Below, one piece after another: positions 36,958 through 46,146 of a stretch of 64,000 bases of DNA (position 1 is its first letter; each line of letters starts with the position of its first letter). Below the pieces are notes generated by a model. That model was not told where the DNA came from. It was given only the letters and a program-made list of their open reading frames with translations, and made no database searches. The stretch spans positions 62,001-126,000 of the forward strand of contig NZ_VFES01000009.1 in the NCBI RefSeq assembly GCF_007858185.1. The letters run 5' to 3'. Source of the DNA: Pseudomonas grimontii. GTDB taxonomy: Bacteria; Pseudomonadota; Gammaproteobacteria; Pseudomonadales; Pseudomonadaceae. Position numbers and translations under genes: made by a program.

Positions 36958-39165
36958 TCAAATACGCCGAGCGGCGTAACGCTTGAGCATGCTCGGAACA
37001 TCGAGAATCAGCGCGATCCGACCGTCACCGGTGATGGTCGCACCCGACATGCCCGGGGTTCCCTGCAGCATTTTGCCCAAAGGCTTGATGACCACTTCTT
37101 CCTGGCCAACCAGTTGATCGACGACAAAGCCGATACGCTGGGTGCCCACGGAGAGAATCACCACATGGCCTTCGCGCTGCTCTTCATGGGCAGCCGAAGC
37201 AACCAGCCAGCGCTTGAGGTAGAACAGCGGCAACGCCTTGTCCCGCACGATCACCACTTCCTGGCCGTCCACCACGTTGGTGCGCGACAGGTCGAGGTGG
37301 AAGATCTCGTTGACGTTGACCAGCGGGAAGGCGAACGCCTGGTTGCCCAGCATCACCATCAGGGTCGGCATGATCGCCAGGGTCAACGGCACCTTGATGA
37401 CGATCTTGGAACCCTGGCCCTTGGTCGAGTAGATGTTGATCGAACCGTTGAGCTGGCTGATCTTGGTCTTCACCACGTCCATGCCCACGCCACGGCCCGA
37501 CACGTCGGAGATCTCGGTCTTGGTCGAAAAGCCAGGGGCGAAGATCAGGTTGTAGCACTCAGTGTCGGTGAGGCGGTCGGCGGCGTCCTTGTCCATCACG
37601 CCACGCTTGACCGCGATATTGCGCAGAATGGTCGGGTCCATGCCCTTGCCGTCATCGGTGATCGACAGCAGGATGTGGTCGCCTTCCTGCTCCGCCGCCA
37701 GGATCACCTTGCCGCCACGGGACTTGCCCGAGGCTTCACGTTCTTCCGGGGTTTCGACACCGTGGTCGACAGCGTTGCGCACCAAGTGGACCAGCGGGTC
37801 GGCCAGGGCCTCGACAAGGTTTTTGTCGAGGTCGGTTTCTTCACCCACCAGTTCCAGGTTGATCTCTTTCTTCAGCTGGCGCGCGAGGTCGCGAACCAGG
37901 CGCGGGAAGCGGCCGAAGACTTTCTTGATCGGTTGCATCCGCGTTTTCATCACCGCGGTTTGCAGGTCGGCGGTGACCACGTCGAGGTTCGACACGGCCT
38001 TCTGCATGGCTTCATCGCCGCTGCTCAGGCCCAGGCGCACGAGGCGGTTACGCACCAGTACCAGTTCGCCGACCATGTTCATGATGTCGTCCAGCCGCGC
38101 GGTATCGACCCGTACGGTGGTTTCGGCTTCACTGGCCGGTTTTTCCGCGACCGGTGCGGCGGCGGCACGCGCTGGCGCCGGGGCAGCAGCCGGCGCAGGC
38201 TTGGCGGCTGGCGCGGCGGCGGCTTTGGCGGCAACCGGTGCCGCCGTGGCCGCAGCGGCGGCTGGGGCTGGGGCTGGGGCGACTTCGGTGAACTTGCCCT
38301 TGCCGTGCAGATCGTCCAGCAGCGCTTCGAATTCGTGATCGGAGATCAACCCATCGTCCGCCGGCTTGGCACCGGCAGCCGGTGCTGCGGCTGTAGCGGC
38401 GACTGCCGGCAAGGCGTCGGCCGCGAAGGTGCCCTTGCCATGCAATTGGTCGAGCAACGCTTCGAATTCGTCGTCAGTGATGTCGGTGCTGGCAGGCGCG
38501 GCAGGCGCATCCGCAGCAGCGGCGGCAGGGGCCACGGCATCAGCCGCGAACTGGCCTTTGCCGTGCAATTGGTCGAGCAAAGACTCGAACTCAGCGTCGG
38601 TAATGTCTTCGCTGCTCGGCGCGGCAGCCGGGGCAACGGCTGCCGGCGCTTCGGCCTCGGCCTTGACGGCGCTGAGGGAGCTGAGCAGTTGCTCGAACTC
38701 GCTGTCCGTCACATCCGCTTCAGGCTCCGCCACCGGTTCCGGTGCGGCTTCGACCACCGGCGCTGCCGAGGTGTCGGCCGGCTCTGCGTAGCGCGCCAGG
38801 GCGGCCAGCAGTTCCGGAGTGGCTGCGGTGATCGGGGCACGCTCGCGAACTTCGCTGAACATGCCGTTGACCGCATCCAGTGCTTCGAGAATCACGTCCA
38901 TCAACTCCGAATCAACGTGACGCTCACCCTTGCGCAGGATGTCGAACACGTTCTCGGCGATGTGGCAGCACTCCACCAGCTCATGGAGCTGGAGGAAGCC
39001 GGCGCCCCCTTTTACAGTATGAAAACCGCGAAAAATTGCATTGAGCAGGTTCGCATCATCCGGGCGGCTTTCCAGCTCGACCAGTTGTTCGGACAGTTGC
39101 TCTAAAATTTCGCCGGCCTCTACAAGGAAATCCTGAAGGATCTCTTCATCGGCGCCGAAGCTCAT
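36958..39165 (-). CDS. cheA: Chemotaxis histidine kinase CheA with repeated linker motif
   Basis: 735 residues: P1 HPt domain with His49 (FHTVKGGAGFL), a long Ala/Pro-rich linker (about 125-348), P3 dimer helix (DDIMNMVGELVLVRNRL), P4 ATPase (HLVRNAVDHGVE, DDGKGMD, SGRGVGMDVVK) and a P5 CheW-like domain. No ordinary P2 domain is seen; the linker instead has four copies of an EFExLL motif at residues 152-165, 188-204, 229-245 and 274-290, three of them ending LHGKG. The ATG follows AAGGAG. It lies between cheZ and cheB. Confidence 0.96.
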   Translation of the reverse strand: MSFGADEEILQDFLVEAGEILEQLSEQLVELESRPDDANLLNAIFRGFHTVKGGAGFLQLHELVECCHIAENVFDILRKGERHVDSELMDVILEALDAVNGMFSEVRERAPITAATPELLAALARYAEPADTSAAPVVEAAPEPVAEPEADVTDSEFEQLLSSLSAVKAEAEAPAAVAPAAAPSSEDITDAEFESLLDQLHGKGQFAADAVAPAAAAADAPAAPASTDITDDEFEALLDQLHGKGTFAADALPAVAATAAAPAAGAKPADDGLISDHEFEALLDDLHGKGKFTEVAPAPAPAAAAATAAPVAAKAAAAPAAKPAPAAAPAPARAAAAPVAEKPASEAETTVRVDTARLDDIMNMVGELVLVRNRLVRLGLSSGDEAMQKAVSNLDVVTADLQTAVMKTRMQPIKKVFGRFPRLVRDLARQLKKEINLELVGEETDLDKNLVEALADPLVHLVRNAVDHGVETPEEREASGKSRGGKVILAAEQEGDHILLSITDDGKGMDPTILRNIAVKRGVMDKDAADRLTDTECYNLIFAPGFSTKTEISDVSGRGVGMDVVKTKISQLNGSINIYSTKGQGSKIVIKVPLTLAIMPTLMVMLGNQAFAFPLVNVNEIFHLDLSRTNVVDGQEVVIVRDKALPLFYLKRWLVASAAHEEQREGHVVILSVGTQRIGFVVDQLVGQEEVVIKPLGKMLQGTPGMSGATITGDGRIALILDVPSMLKRYAARRI
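38296..38712 (-). repeat. Four-copy EFExLLDxLHGKG motif inside cheA
   Basis: In protein: VTDSEFEQLLSSLS, ITDAEFESLLDQLHGKG, ITDDEFEALLDQLHGKG and ISDHEFEALLDDLHGKG, spaced 36, 41 and 45 residues apart by Ala/Pro-rich sequence. They fill the place where P2 (the CheY/CheB docking domain) is expected. Confidence 0.9.
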
Positions 39166-39176
39166 GTGGGTGCTCC

Positions 39177-39965
39177 TTAGAAGCCTAAACTGGATAACAG
39201 GTCATCTACGTCATCCTGACCTGACACAACGTCTTCACGTTTATCGGCATGAATCTGCGGACCTTCACCCTTGGCGAGATGTTTTTGTGGATCTTTTTCA
39301 GAGAGGATCGCTTCGCGGTCATGTTCGATGCCGGCAAAACGGTCGACCTGGCCGGCCATGAGTACCAATTTGAGCAGGTTGCTTTCCACTTCGGTGACCA
39401 ACTGGGTCACACGCTTGATCACCTGACCGGTCAGGTCCTGGTAATCCTGGGCGAGCAGAATGTCATTGAGGTTGCTGGAAACCGTGCGGTTTTCCTGCTC
39501 GCTGCGTGACAAAAACCCTTCAACCCGACGGGCCAGCTCACGAAACTCTTCTGCACCGACTTCACGGCGCATGAAGCGGCCCCAGTCAACGCTCAGGGCC
39601 TGGGCTTCCGTGGCCATGCCGTTAACCAGAGGCGTGGCGTTTTCCACCAGGTCCATGGTGCGGTTGGCCGCCGCCTCGGTCAGCCTGACCACATAGGACA
39701 GGCGTTCGGTGGCGTCGGTGATCTGCGAAATCTCTTCGGCCTGGGGCATGTGCGGGTCAATCTGGAAATTGACGATCGCACTGTGCAGCTCGCGTGTGAG
39801 CTTGCCCACTTCCTGGTACAGGCCGCGGTCACGGGTCTGGTTAAGCTCATGGATTAACTGCACCGCGTCGCCGAAATGGCCTTTTTCAAGGCTGTCGACC
39901 AACTGGTGAGCATGCTTTTTCAGGGTCGACTCAAAGTCGCCCTGTGACGTTTCTTTATGCTCCAT
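39177..39965 (-). CDS. cheZ: Chemotaxis phosphatase CheZ
   Basis: 262 residues, mostly helical. The catalytic region for CheY-P is seen in NDILLAQDYQDLTGQVIKR (Asp and Gln of the DxxxQ motif), and the C-terminal CheY-binding tail is QDDVDDLLSSLGF. It is followed 11 bp later by cheA and preceded by cheY. The ATG lies unusually close to the purine-rich GGGGGAG. Confidence 0.95.
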   Translation of the reverse strand: MEHKETSQGDFESTLKKHAHQLVDSLEKGHFGDAVQLIHELNQTRDRGLYQEVGKLTRELHSAIVNFQIDPHMPQAEEISQITDATERLSYVVRLTEAAANRTMDLVENATPLVNGMATEAQALSVDWGRFMRREVGAEEFRELARRVEGFLSRSEQENRTVSSNLNDILLAQDYQDLTGQVIKRVTQLVTEVESNLLKLVLMAGQVDRFAGIEHDREAILSEKDPQKHLAKGEGPQIHADKREDVVSGQDDVDDLLSSLGF

Positions 39966-39983
39966 AGCTCCCCCGCGATGGCA

Positions 39984-40358
39984 TTAGCCGTGGATGCGTT
40001 CGAAGATCTTTTCGATCTTCTCTTTCAAGGCCTGTGCAGTGAATGGTTTGACTACGTAACCGTTGACCCCGGCCTGGGCGGCTTCGATGATCTGTTCACG
40101 CTTGGCTTCGGCGGTCACCATCAACACGGGGAGGCTGCGCAATTTTTCGTCGGCACGCACGTGGCGCAACAAGTCGATACCGGTCATGCCCGGCATGTTC
40201 CAGTCCGTTACCAGAAAGTCGATGCTCCCGCTGTTGAGGATCGGAATCGCCGTAAGGCCGTCATCCGCCTCGACCGTGTTTGTGAACCCAAGGTCACGCA
40301 ACAGGTTTTTTATGATCCGCCGCATCGTTGAGAAGTCATCAACGATGAGGATTTTCAT
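39984..40358 (-). CDS. cheY: Chemotaxis response regulator CheY
   Basis: 124 residues, single receiver domain: acidic pair in [10 protein letters not shown], phosphorylation Asp52 ([13 protein letters not shown]), Thr of MVTAEAK and Lys of VVKPFTAQ. CheY-P binds FliM to switch rotation. The ATG at 40358 gives the family length; an upstream TTG frame to 40382 is ignored. It is the first gene of the che operon, 171 bp after fliA. Confidence 0.97.
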   Translation of the reverse strand: MKILIVDDFSTMRRIIKNLLRDLGFTNTVEADDGLTAIPILNSGSIDFLVTDWNMPGMTGIDLLRHVRADEKLRSLPVLMVTAEAKREQIIEAAQAGVNGYVVKPFTAQALKEKIEKIFERIHG

Positions 40359-40472
40359 GTTCTTGTCCAATTCGACCTCCAAGCAGTCTTAAACGCGCCC
40401 AGCACCTGGACGCGCCATTTCAATCAACAGGCATTACACAAAAAGGACTGCCGGGGGCACCACGGCCCGAGC

Positions 40473-40497
40473 CCGCGAAGGCCTATCACCTTCGCGG
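40473..40497. terminator. fliA-cheY intergenic hairpin
   Basis: CCGCGAAGG / CCTTCGCGG, a 9-bp perfect stem with a seven-base loop. There is no immediate T-run, though a run of T occurs about 30 bases further in the minus-strand direction. It may attenuate or terminate fliA transcripts before cheY. Confidence 0.5.
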
Positions 40498-40529
40498 TAT
40501 CGCGTTGCAATGCTCCCCCACACTGCCTG

Positions 40530-41270
40530 TCAGCGCGCTCGCCACTCTCCCAAACGCCCCCGCAAGCGGGCGGCGCACTGGCTGTGCAACTGGCTGACAC
40601 GCGATTCGCTGACCCCCAGGACCTCACCGATTTCCTTGAGGTTCAGCTCTTCGTCGTAGTACAGCGCCAACACCAACCGCTCGCGCTCCGGCAAGTTGGC
40701 AATGGCGTCCGCCAACGCCCCCTGGAAACGCTCATCTTCCAGGTCACGCGACGGCTCCATATGAGCGCTCGCGCCGTCCTCATGCAGCCCTTCGTGTTCG
40801 CCGTCCTGCAACAGGTCGTCGAAACTGAACAGGCGGCTGCCCAAGGTATCGTTCAAAATCCCGTAATAATCGTCGAGACTCAATTGGAGTTCGGCCGCAA
40901 CTTCGTGATCTTTAGCGTCGCGACCGGTTTTTGCTTCAATTGCACGAATTGCGTCACTGACCATGCGGGTATTTCGGTGCACCGAACGCGGCGCCCAGTC
41001 ACCCTTGCGCACCTCGTCGAGCATTGCGCCACGGATGCGGATCCCCGCATAAGTCTCGAAGCTCGCGCCCTTGCTCGCGTCGTACTTGGTCGACACTTCG
41101 AGCAGGCCGATCATGCCCGCCTGGATCAGGTCTTCGACCTGGACGCTGGCGGGCAGGCGTGCCAACAGGTGATAGGCAATGCGCTTGACCAGCGGCGCAT
41201 AGCGCTCGATCAATTCGCCCTGGCTGTCACGGGCAGATTTCTTGTACACGTTATAGCCGTTCGCTGTCAT
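40530..41270 (-). CDS. fliA: Flagellar sigma factor FliA (sigma-28)
   Basis: 246 residues. Sigma regions 2 (LVKRIAYHLLARLPASVQVE, DLIQAGMIGLLEVSTKYD), 3 and 4 (LPERERLVLALYYDEELNLK, LGVSESRVSQLHSQ) are all present. It directs late flagellar and chemotaxis genes; the cheV promoter at 25995-26021 is a likely target. The ATG at 41270 overlaps the fleN stop by four bases; the longer open frame upstream is inside fleN. Confidence 0.96.
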   Translation of the reverse strand: MTANGYNVYKKSARDSQGELIERYAPLVKRIAYHLLARLPASVQVEDLIQAGMIGLLEVSTKYDASKGASFETYAGIRIRGAMLDEVRKGDWAPRSVHRNTRMVSDAIRAIEAKTGRDAKDHEVAAELQLSLDDYYGILNDTLGSRLFSFDDLLQDGEHEGLHEDGASAHMEPSRDLEDERFQGALADAIANLPERERLVLALYYDEELNLKEIGEVLGVSESRVSQLHSQCAARLRGRLGEWRAR

Positions 41271-42100
41271 AGCACCGGTCCCGCACTCGTCTGATGCACC
41301 AATCGCTCGACGAAAAACTCCAGATGCCCCCGAGGGTTGGCAGGCAACGGCCAGGTATCGACCTTCTGGGCAATAGCCTTGAACGCCAATGCGCATTTGG
41401 AACGAGGGAACGCTTCGTAGACTGCACGCTGCTTTTGCACAGCCTTGCGCACACACTCGTCGTAAGGAACCGCACCGACGTATTGTAAGGCGACATCGAG
41501 AAAGCGATCCGTGACCTTGGTCAACTTGGCGAACAGGTTGCGACCTTCCTGCGGGCTCTGGGCCATGTTGGCCAGGACGCGGAAGCGGTTCATGCCGTAG
41601 TCACGGTTAAGCAGTTTGATCAGGGCGTAGGCGTCGGTGATCGAGGTGGGTTCATCGCAGACCACCAGCAAGACTTCCTGCGCCGCGCGCACGAAGCTGA
41701 CCACGGACTCGCCGATCCCGGCGGCGGTGTCGATCACCAGCACGTCGAGGTTGTCGCCGATGTCACTGAATGCCTGGATCAGGCCGGCATGCTGCGCCGG
41801 GCTCAGGTGCACCATGCTCTGGGTGCCGGAGGCAGCCGGCACGATGCGGATCCCGCCAGGGCCCTGGAGCAGCACGTCGCGCAGCTCACAGCGCCCCTCG
41901 ATCACATCGGCAAGCGTGTGTTTGGGCGTCAGCCCCAGCAGAACGTCGACGTTCGCCAGCCCCAGGTCAGCATCCAGCAGCATGACGCGACGGCCAAGCT
42001 CTGCCAGGGCCAGGGACAAATTCACTGACACGTTAGTTTTCCCGACGCCACCTTTGCCGCCGGTCACCGCGATCACCTGTACGGGATGCATGCTGCCCAT
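41267..42100 (-). CDS. fleN: Flagellar number regulator FleN (FlhG)
   Basis: 277 residues, MinD/ParA-like ATPase with deviant Walker A (VTGGKGGVGKTNVSVNL) and VMLLDADLGLANVDVLLG. In Pseudomonas FleN binds FleQ and limits flagella to the normal polar number. It is preceded by flhF and overlaps fliA. ATGs at 42100 and 42091 are both possible. Confidence 0.96.
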   Translation of the reverse strand: MGSMHPVQVIAVTGGKGGVGKTNVSVNLSLALAELGRRVMLLDADLGLANVDVLLGLTPKHTLADVIEGRCELRDVLLQGPGGIRIVPAASGTQSMVHLSPAQHAGLIQAFSDIGDNLDVLVIDTAAGIGESVVSFVRAAQEVLLVVCDEPTSITDAYALIKLLNRDYGMNRFRVLANMAQSPQEGRNLFAKLTKVTDRFLDVALQYVGAVPYDECVRKAVQKQRAVYEAFPRSKCALAFKAIAQKVDTWPLPANPRGHLEFFVERLVHQTSAGPVL

Positions 42101-42205
42101 TTTATTTCTTTACCTTGTCTTGCTTAGACGCAGGCTACATGGCTTGGCCGCGTGAATCGCTTGCAGACCATCGATGTAGGTACATTTCACGGTGTTCATC
42201 ACGCC

Positions 42206-43522
42206 TCAACCCACCCGTTTTGCCGGGTTGTGATAGAGGTCGGCGAACATGTCGGCCATCGCTTCCTCGCTAGGCTCTTCTTGCATTTGCACGCTGACGG
42301 CGCGGCTGACCAACTGATGACGGCGCGGCAGATGCAAATCATCCGGGATCCGCGGCCCGTCGGTCAGGTAGGCAACCGGTAGTTCATGGCTGATAGCCAG
42401 GCTCAACACTTCGCCCAGGCTGGCGGTTTCATCCAGTTTAGTCAGGATGCAACCGGCCAAACCGCAACGCTTGTAGCTGTGGTACGCAGCGGTAAGAACC
42501 TGTTTCTGGCTGGTGGTTGCAAGCACCAGGTAATTTTTCGACTTGATGCCACGCCCGGCCAGGCTTTCCAGCTGCATGCGCAATGCCGGATCGCTGGCTT
42601 GCAGGCCAGCGGTGTCGATCAGCACTACGCGTTTGCGCAGCAATGGGTCGAGCGCGTTGGCCAGGGATTGGCCCGGGTCGACATGGGTGACCGGCACATT
42701 GAGGATACGGCCCAAGGTCTTGAGCTGTTCCTGGGCGCCGATGCGGTAGCTGTCCATGCTCACCAGCGCGATGTTATTCGCGCCGTACTTGAGCACATAG
42801 CGCGCCGCCAGCTTGGCGAGGGTGGTGGTCTTGCCCATGCCGGCAGGGCCGACCATGGCGATCACACCGCCCTCTTCCAGGGGTTCGATTTCCGGGGTGG
42901 CGATCATCCGCGCCAGGTGGGCCAGCAACATGCGCCAGGCCTGGCGAGGCTCTTCGATTTCGGTGGTCAGGGCCAGCAGGTCACGGGACAGCGGGCCGGA
43001 CAGACCAATGCGTTGCAGGCGACGCCAGAGGTTGGCCTGGTGCGGTTTGCTGCCTTGCAGTTGGGTCCAGGCCAGCGAGCCCAGCTGCACTTCCAGCAGC
43101 TCGCGCAGGCCGTTGAGTTCAAAACGCATCGAGTCGAATACACGCTGATCGACTGCGGCGGCCGGGGCTGGCGCGGCAGGACGCGGCGGTTCGATGAACG
43201 TTGGCTCAACCAGCGGTTCGGCGGCGGTCAGCGGCAGGCCGGCGAACAATTGGCGGTTGGTGGTGGCATCGCTGTCGCCACGCATGCTCAGTTCGGCCTG
43301 GGCCGAGACGATGCGCGAAGCGGTCTTGCGCAGTTCGTCTTCGAGTTCCATGTTCGGCACACGCGGCGCCAATGCCGAGGGGGTGTAATCCAGGGCAGCC
43401 GTCAGCTCGACACCGCCGGCAATACGACGGTTACCGATAATCGCAGCATCGGCACCCAGCTCATCGCGGACCAGTTTCATGGCCTGACGCATATCGGCGG
43501 CGAAAAAACGCTTAACTTGCAT
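42206..43522 (-). CDS. flhF: Flagellar GTPase FlhF
   Basis: 438 residues: variable N-terminal domain (MQVKRFFAADMRQAMKLVRD) and an SRP-type NG GTPase with P-loop GPAGMGKTTTLAKLA, VLIDTAGLQ and ILTKLDETASLGE. FlhF sets the polar site of flagellum assembly. It lies 12 bp after flhA; the 105-bp gap to fleN has no gene. Confidence 0.96.
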   Translation of the reverse strand: MQVKRFFAADMRQAMKLVRDELGADAAIIGNRRIAGGVELTAALDYTPSALAPRVPNMELEDELRKTASRIVSAQAELSMRGDSDATTNRQLFAGLPLTAAEPLVEPTFIEPPRPAAPAPAAAVDQRVFDSMRFELNGLRELLEVQLGSLAWTQLQGSKPHQANLWRRLQRIGLSGPLSRDLLALTTEIEEPRQAWRMLLAHLARMIATPEIEPLEEGGVIAMVGPAGMGKTTTLAKLAARYVLKYGANNIALVSMDSYRIGAQEQLKTLGRILNVPVTHVDPGQSLANALDPLLRKRVVLIDTAGLQASDPALRMQLESLAGRGIKSKNYLVLATTSQKQVLTAAYHSYKRCGLAGCILTKLDETASLGEVLSLAISHELPVAYLTDGPRIPDDLHLPRRHQLVSRAVSVQMQEEPSEEAMADMFADLYHNPAKRVG

Positions 43523-43534
43523 AACCCACTACCC

Positions 43535-45664
43535 TCAGCCGTTGGGCCCTACTGTCGCGACGATAGTCACTTGCTTGTTGTCAGGAATTTCCTGATAAGC
43601 CAAAACGTGCAAATTCGGTACTGCCAGACGTCCAAACCGCGACAACATCGCCCGGACCGGGCCTGCCACCAGCAGAATCACCGGTTGGCCCTGCATTTCC
43701 TGGCGCTGTGCGGCGTCGATCAACGAACGCTGCAGTTTCTCAGCCATGCTTGGCTCCAGCAGAACGCCCTCTTCCTGGCCTTGTCCTGCCTTCTGAATAC
43801 TATTGAGCAATATCTGTTCCAACCTTGGTTCCAAGGTGATCACAGGCAGCTCGGAGTCAAGCCCTACAATGCTTTGCACGATTGCGCGGGACAATCCGAC
43901 ACGCACCGCCGCCACCAGCGCGGCAGTATCTTGACTCTTGGCGGCATTGTTGGCGATGGCCTCGGCAATGCTGCGAATGTCGCGTACGGGCACCTGTTCG
44001 GCCAGCAGCGCCTGCAGCACCTTGAGCAGTTGCGACAACGACAGCACGCCCGGCACCAGCTCTTCTGCCAGTTTTGGCGAAGCCTTGCCCAGCAAGCCCA
44101 TCAATTGCTGGACTTCTTCGTGGCCGATCAGCTCGTGGGAGTGCTTGTACAGAATCTGGTTGAGGTGAGTGGCAACCACGGTACTGGCGTCCACGACGGT
44201 GTAGCCCAGGGACTGCGCCTGGCTGCGCTGGCTGATTTCGATCCACACCGCGTCCAGGCCAAAAGCCGGATCTTTGGCGGTAATGCCGTTGAGGCTGCCG
44301 AATACCTGGCCGGGGTTGATTGCCAGCTCGCGGTCCGGGTAGATCTCGGCTTCGGCCAGGATCACGCCCATCAGGGTCAGGCGATAGGCACTGGGTGCCA
44401 GGTCGAGGTTGTCGCGGATATGCACGGTGGGCATCAGGAAGCCCAGGTCCTGGGACAGCTTCTTGCGCACGCCCTTGATCCGCGCGAGCAACTGGCCACC
44501 CTGGTTGCGGTCGACCAGCGGAATCAAGCGGTAGCCGACTTCCAGGCCGATCATGTCGATCGGGGTCACGTCGTCCCAGCCCAACTCCTTGGTTTCCTGG
44601 GCGCGGGCCGGCGATGGCAACAGTTCCTGCTGGCGCGCAACTTCTTGCAGGGCTTGGACCTTGACCGCGTTTTGCTTCTTCCAGAACAGGTAGGCACCAC
44701 CGCCCGCCATGGCCGCCATGCTCAGGAACGACACATGGGGCATGCCCGGCACGATCCCCATGATCGCCATGATGCCCGCCGCCACGGCCAGCGCCTTGGG
44801 CGAAGCAAACATCTGGCGGCTGATTTGCTTGCCCATGTCTTCGGAGCCCGACGCACGGGTCACCATGATGGCGGCAGCTGTAGATAACAACAGTGATGGC
44901 AATTGCGCCACTAAACCGTCACCGATGGTCAGCAAGGCGTACACCTTGCCCGCATCGCCGAAGGTCATGCCGTGCTGGAAGATCCCGACCGCCATGCCGC
45001 CGATCAGGTTGATGAACAGGATCAGCAGGCCGGCGATGGCGTCACCGCGCACGAATTTGCTGGCACCGTCCATGGAACCGTAGAACTCGGCTTCCTGGGC
45101 GACTTCCAAACGGCGGGTCTTGGCCTGGTTCTGGTCGATCAGGCCGGCGTTGAGGTCGGCGTCGATAGCCATCTGCTTGCCGGGCATCGCGTCGAGGGTA
45201 AAACGTGCGCTCACCTCGGAAATCCGCCCGGCGCCCTTGGTTACCACGACAAAGTTGATGATCATCAGGATGGCGAACACCACGATACCGACCACGTAGT
45301 TACCGCCGATCACCACCTCACCGAAGGCCTGGATCACCTTACCGGCAGCCGCGTGGCCATCTTGACCGTGGAGCATTACCACTCGGGTGGACGCCACGTT
45401 CAGCGCGAGCCGCAGCAGGGTCGCCACCAGCAGAATCGTCGGGAATACCGCGAAATCCAGCGGCCGCAGGGCGTAGACACACACCAGCAGCACCACGACG
45501 GAGAGGGCGATGTTGAAAGTGAAGAACACGTCCAACAAGAACGGCGGCATCGGCAACATCATCATTGCCAGCATGACCAGCAACAACAACGGCACACCCA
45601 GATTGCCCCGCGAGAGGTCAGTCAGGGTGCCACGGGCCGTGCTGAACATTTGAGAGCGATCCAC
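43535..45664 (-). CDS. flhA: Flagellar export gate protein FlhA
   Basis: About 709 residues: eight N-terminal membrane segments, the conserved cytoplasmic FHIPEP-type loop region (VVVTKGAGRISEVSARFTLD, AMPGKQMAIDADLNAGLID) and the large cytoplasmic export domain. The start is inferred as GTG at 45664 (protein then begins MDRSQMFSTARG, the family form); the neighbouring GTG at 45667 and an internal ATG at 45649 are alternatives. A sigma-54 site is 65-80 bp upstream. It is separated from the fli operon and flhB by two cold-shock-like genes. Confidence 0.95.
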   Translation of the reverse strand: MDRSQMFSTARGTLTDLSRGNLGVPLLLLVMLAMMMLPMPPFLLDVFFTFNIALSVVVLLVCVYALRPLDFAVFPTILLVATLLRLALNVASTRVVMLHGQDGHAAAGKVIQAFGEVVIGGNYVVGIVVFAILMIINFVVVTKGAGRISEVSARFTLDAMPGKQMAIDADLNAGLIDQNQAKTRRLEVAQEAEFYGSMDGASKFVRGDAIAGLLILFINLIGGMAVGIFQHGMTFGDAGKVYALLTIGDGLVAQLPSLLLSTAAAIMVTRASGSEDMGKQISRQMFASPKALAVAAGIMAIMGIVPGMPHVSFLSMAAMAGGGAYLFWKKQNAVKVQALQEVARQQELLPSPARAQETKELGWDDVTPIDMIGLEVGYRLIPLVDRNQGGQLLARIKGVRKKLSQDLGFLMPTVHIRDNLDLAPSAYRLTLMGVILAEAEIYPDRELAINPGQVFGSLNGITAKDPAFGLDAVWIEISQRSQAQSLGYTVVDASTVVATHLNQILYKHSHELIGHEEVQQLMGLLGKASPKLAEELVPGVLSLSQLLKVLQALLAEQVPVRDIRSIAEAIANNAAKSQDTAALVAAVRVGLSRAIVQSIVGLDSELPVITLEPRLEQILLNSIQKAGQGQEEGVLLEPSMAEKLQRSLIDAAQRQEMQGQPVILLVAGPVRAMLSRFGRLAVPNLHVLAYQEIPDNKQVTIVATVGPNG

Positions 45665-45728
45665 CACCGGTATTCCTCGTTTCCTTGAAGCAAACTTTTG
45701 ACGCCGGAAGGCGTCCTGGAGGCGGTAT

Positions 45729-45744
45729 TGCAAGAAGCCTTCCA
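45729..45744 (-). promoter_or_regulatory. Sigma-54 promoter candidate for flhA
   Basis: Minus strand TGGAAGGCTTCTTGCA: the GG (-24) and GC (-12) pairs have the required ten-base spacing, but the -24 block is TGGAAG rather than TGGCAC. It lies 65 bp before the flhA GTG. Confidence 0.65.
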
Positions 45745-45800
45745 ACTTTGCTTTTGAGGGTGTGGATCGCTACAGGCGCCCAGGTTTTATTGGATGTACA

Positions 45801-45846
45801 CGAAGCAAATGTGGGAGGGGGCTTGCCCATTCCCACATTTGCTTCG
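45801..45846. repeat. REPIN-like palindrome
   Basis: A 16-bp perfect stem, CGAAGCAAATGTGGGA against TCCCACATTTGCTTCG, around GGGGGCTTGCCCAT. This is the GTGGGAGGGGGCTTGC repeat type of P. fluorescens genomes, between flhA and the cold-shock gene. Confidence 0.88.
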
Positions 45847-45898
45847 GTGCAGGGGTGGAGCAGAGAGGGAAACATTCAAACGACCCAAACTGCTTTTT

Positions 45899-46102
45899 CT
45901 ATAGGGCTTTTACGTTCTCGGCCTGGGGCCCTTTTTGGCCCTGGGTGACGCCAAACTCAACTTTTTGCCCTTCTAAAAGGGCCTTGAACCCGCCCGCAAT
46001 GATTGCTGAATAGTGGACAAAAATATCCCCACTACCATCGTCGGGCGTAATAAAACCAAAACCCTTCTCCGCGTTAAACCACTTCACAGTACCCGTTGCC
46101 AT
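45899..46102 (-). CDS. Cold-shock protein (CspA family)
   Basis: 67 residues, one cold-shock domain with intact nucleic-acid motifs: [20 protein letters not shown] (RNP1) and DIFVHYSAI (RNP2). It binds single-stranded RNA/DNA and melts secondary structure. It lies inside the flagellar supercluster, between flhB and flhA, 44 bp after a divergent relative, with no long cold-shock leader visible. Confidence 0.95.
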   Translation of the reverse strand: MATGTVKWFNAEKGFGFITPDDGSGDIFVHYSAIIAGGFKALLEGQKVEFGVTQGQKGPQAENVKAL

Positions 46103-46146
46103 TGCCGTTCTCCGAACACTTCAATTAAGGACCTGCACAGGTGTCG

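Noticed and set aside
36529..39105. 858-codon plus-strand frame opposite cheB/cheA
   Set aside because: Antisense of two genes with complete catalytic motifs; no start signal.
42386..44887. 833-codon plus-strand frame opposite flhF/flhA
   Set aside because: Antisense of conserved flagellar genes.
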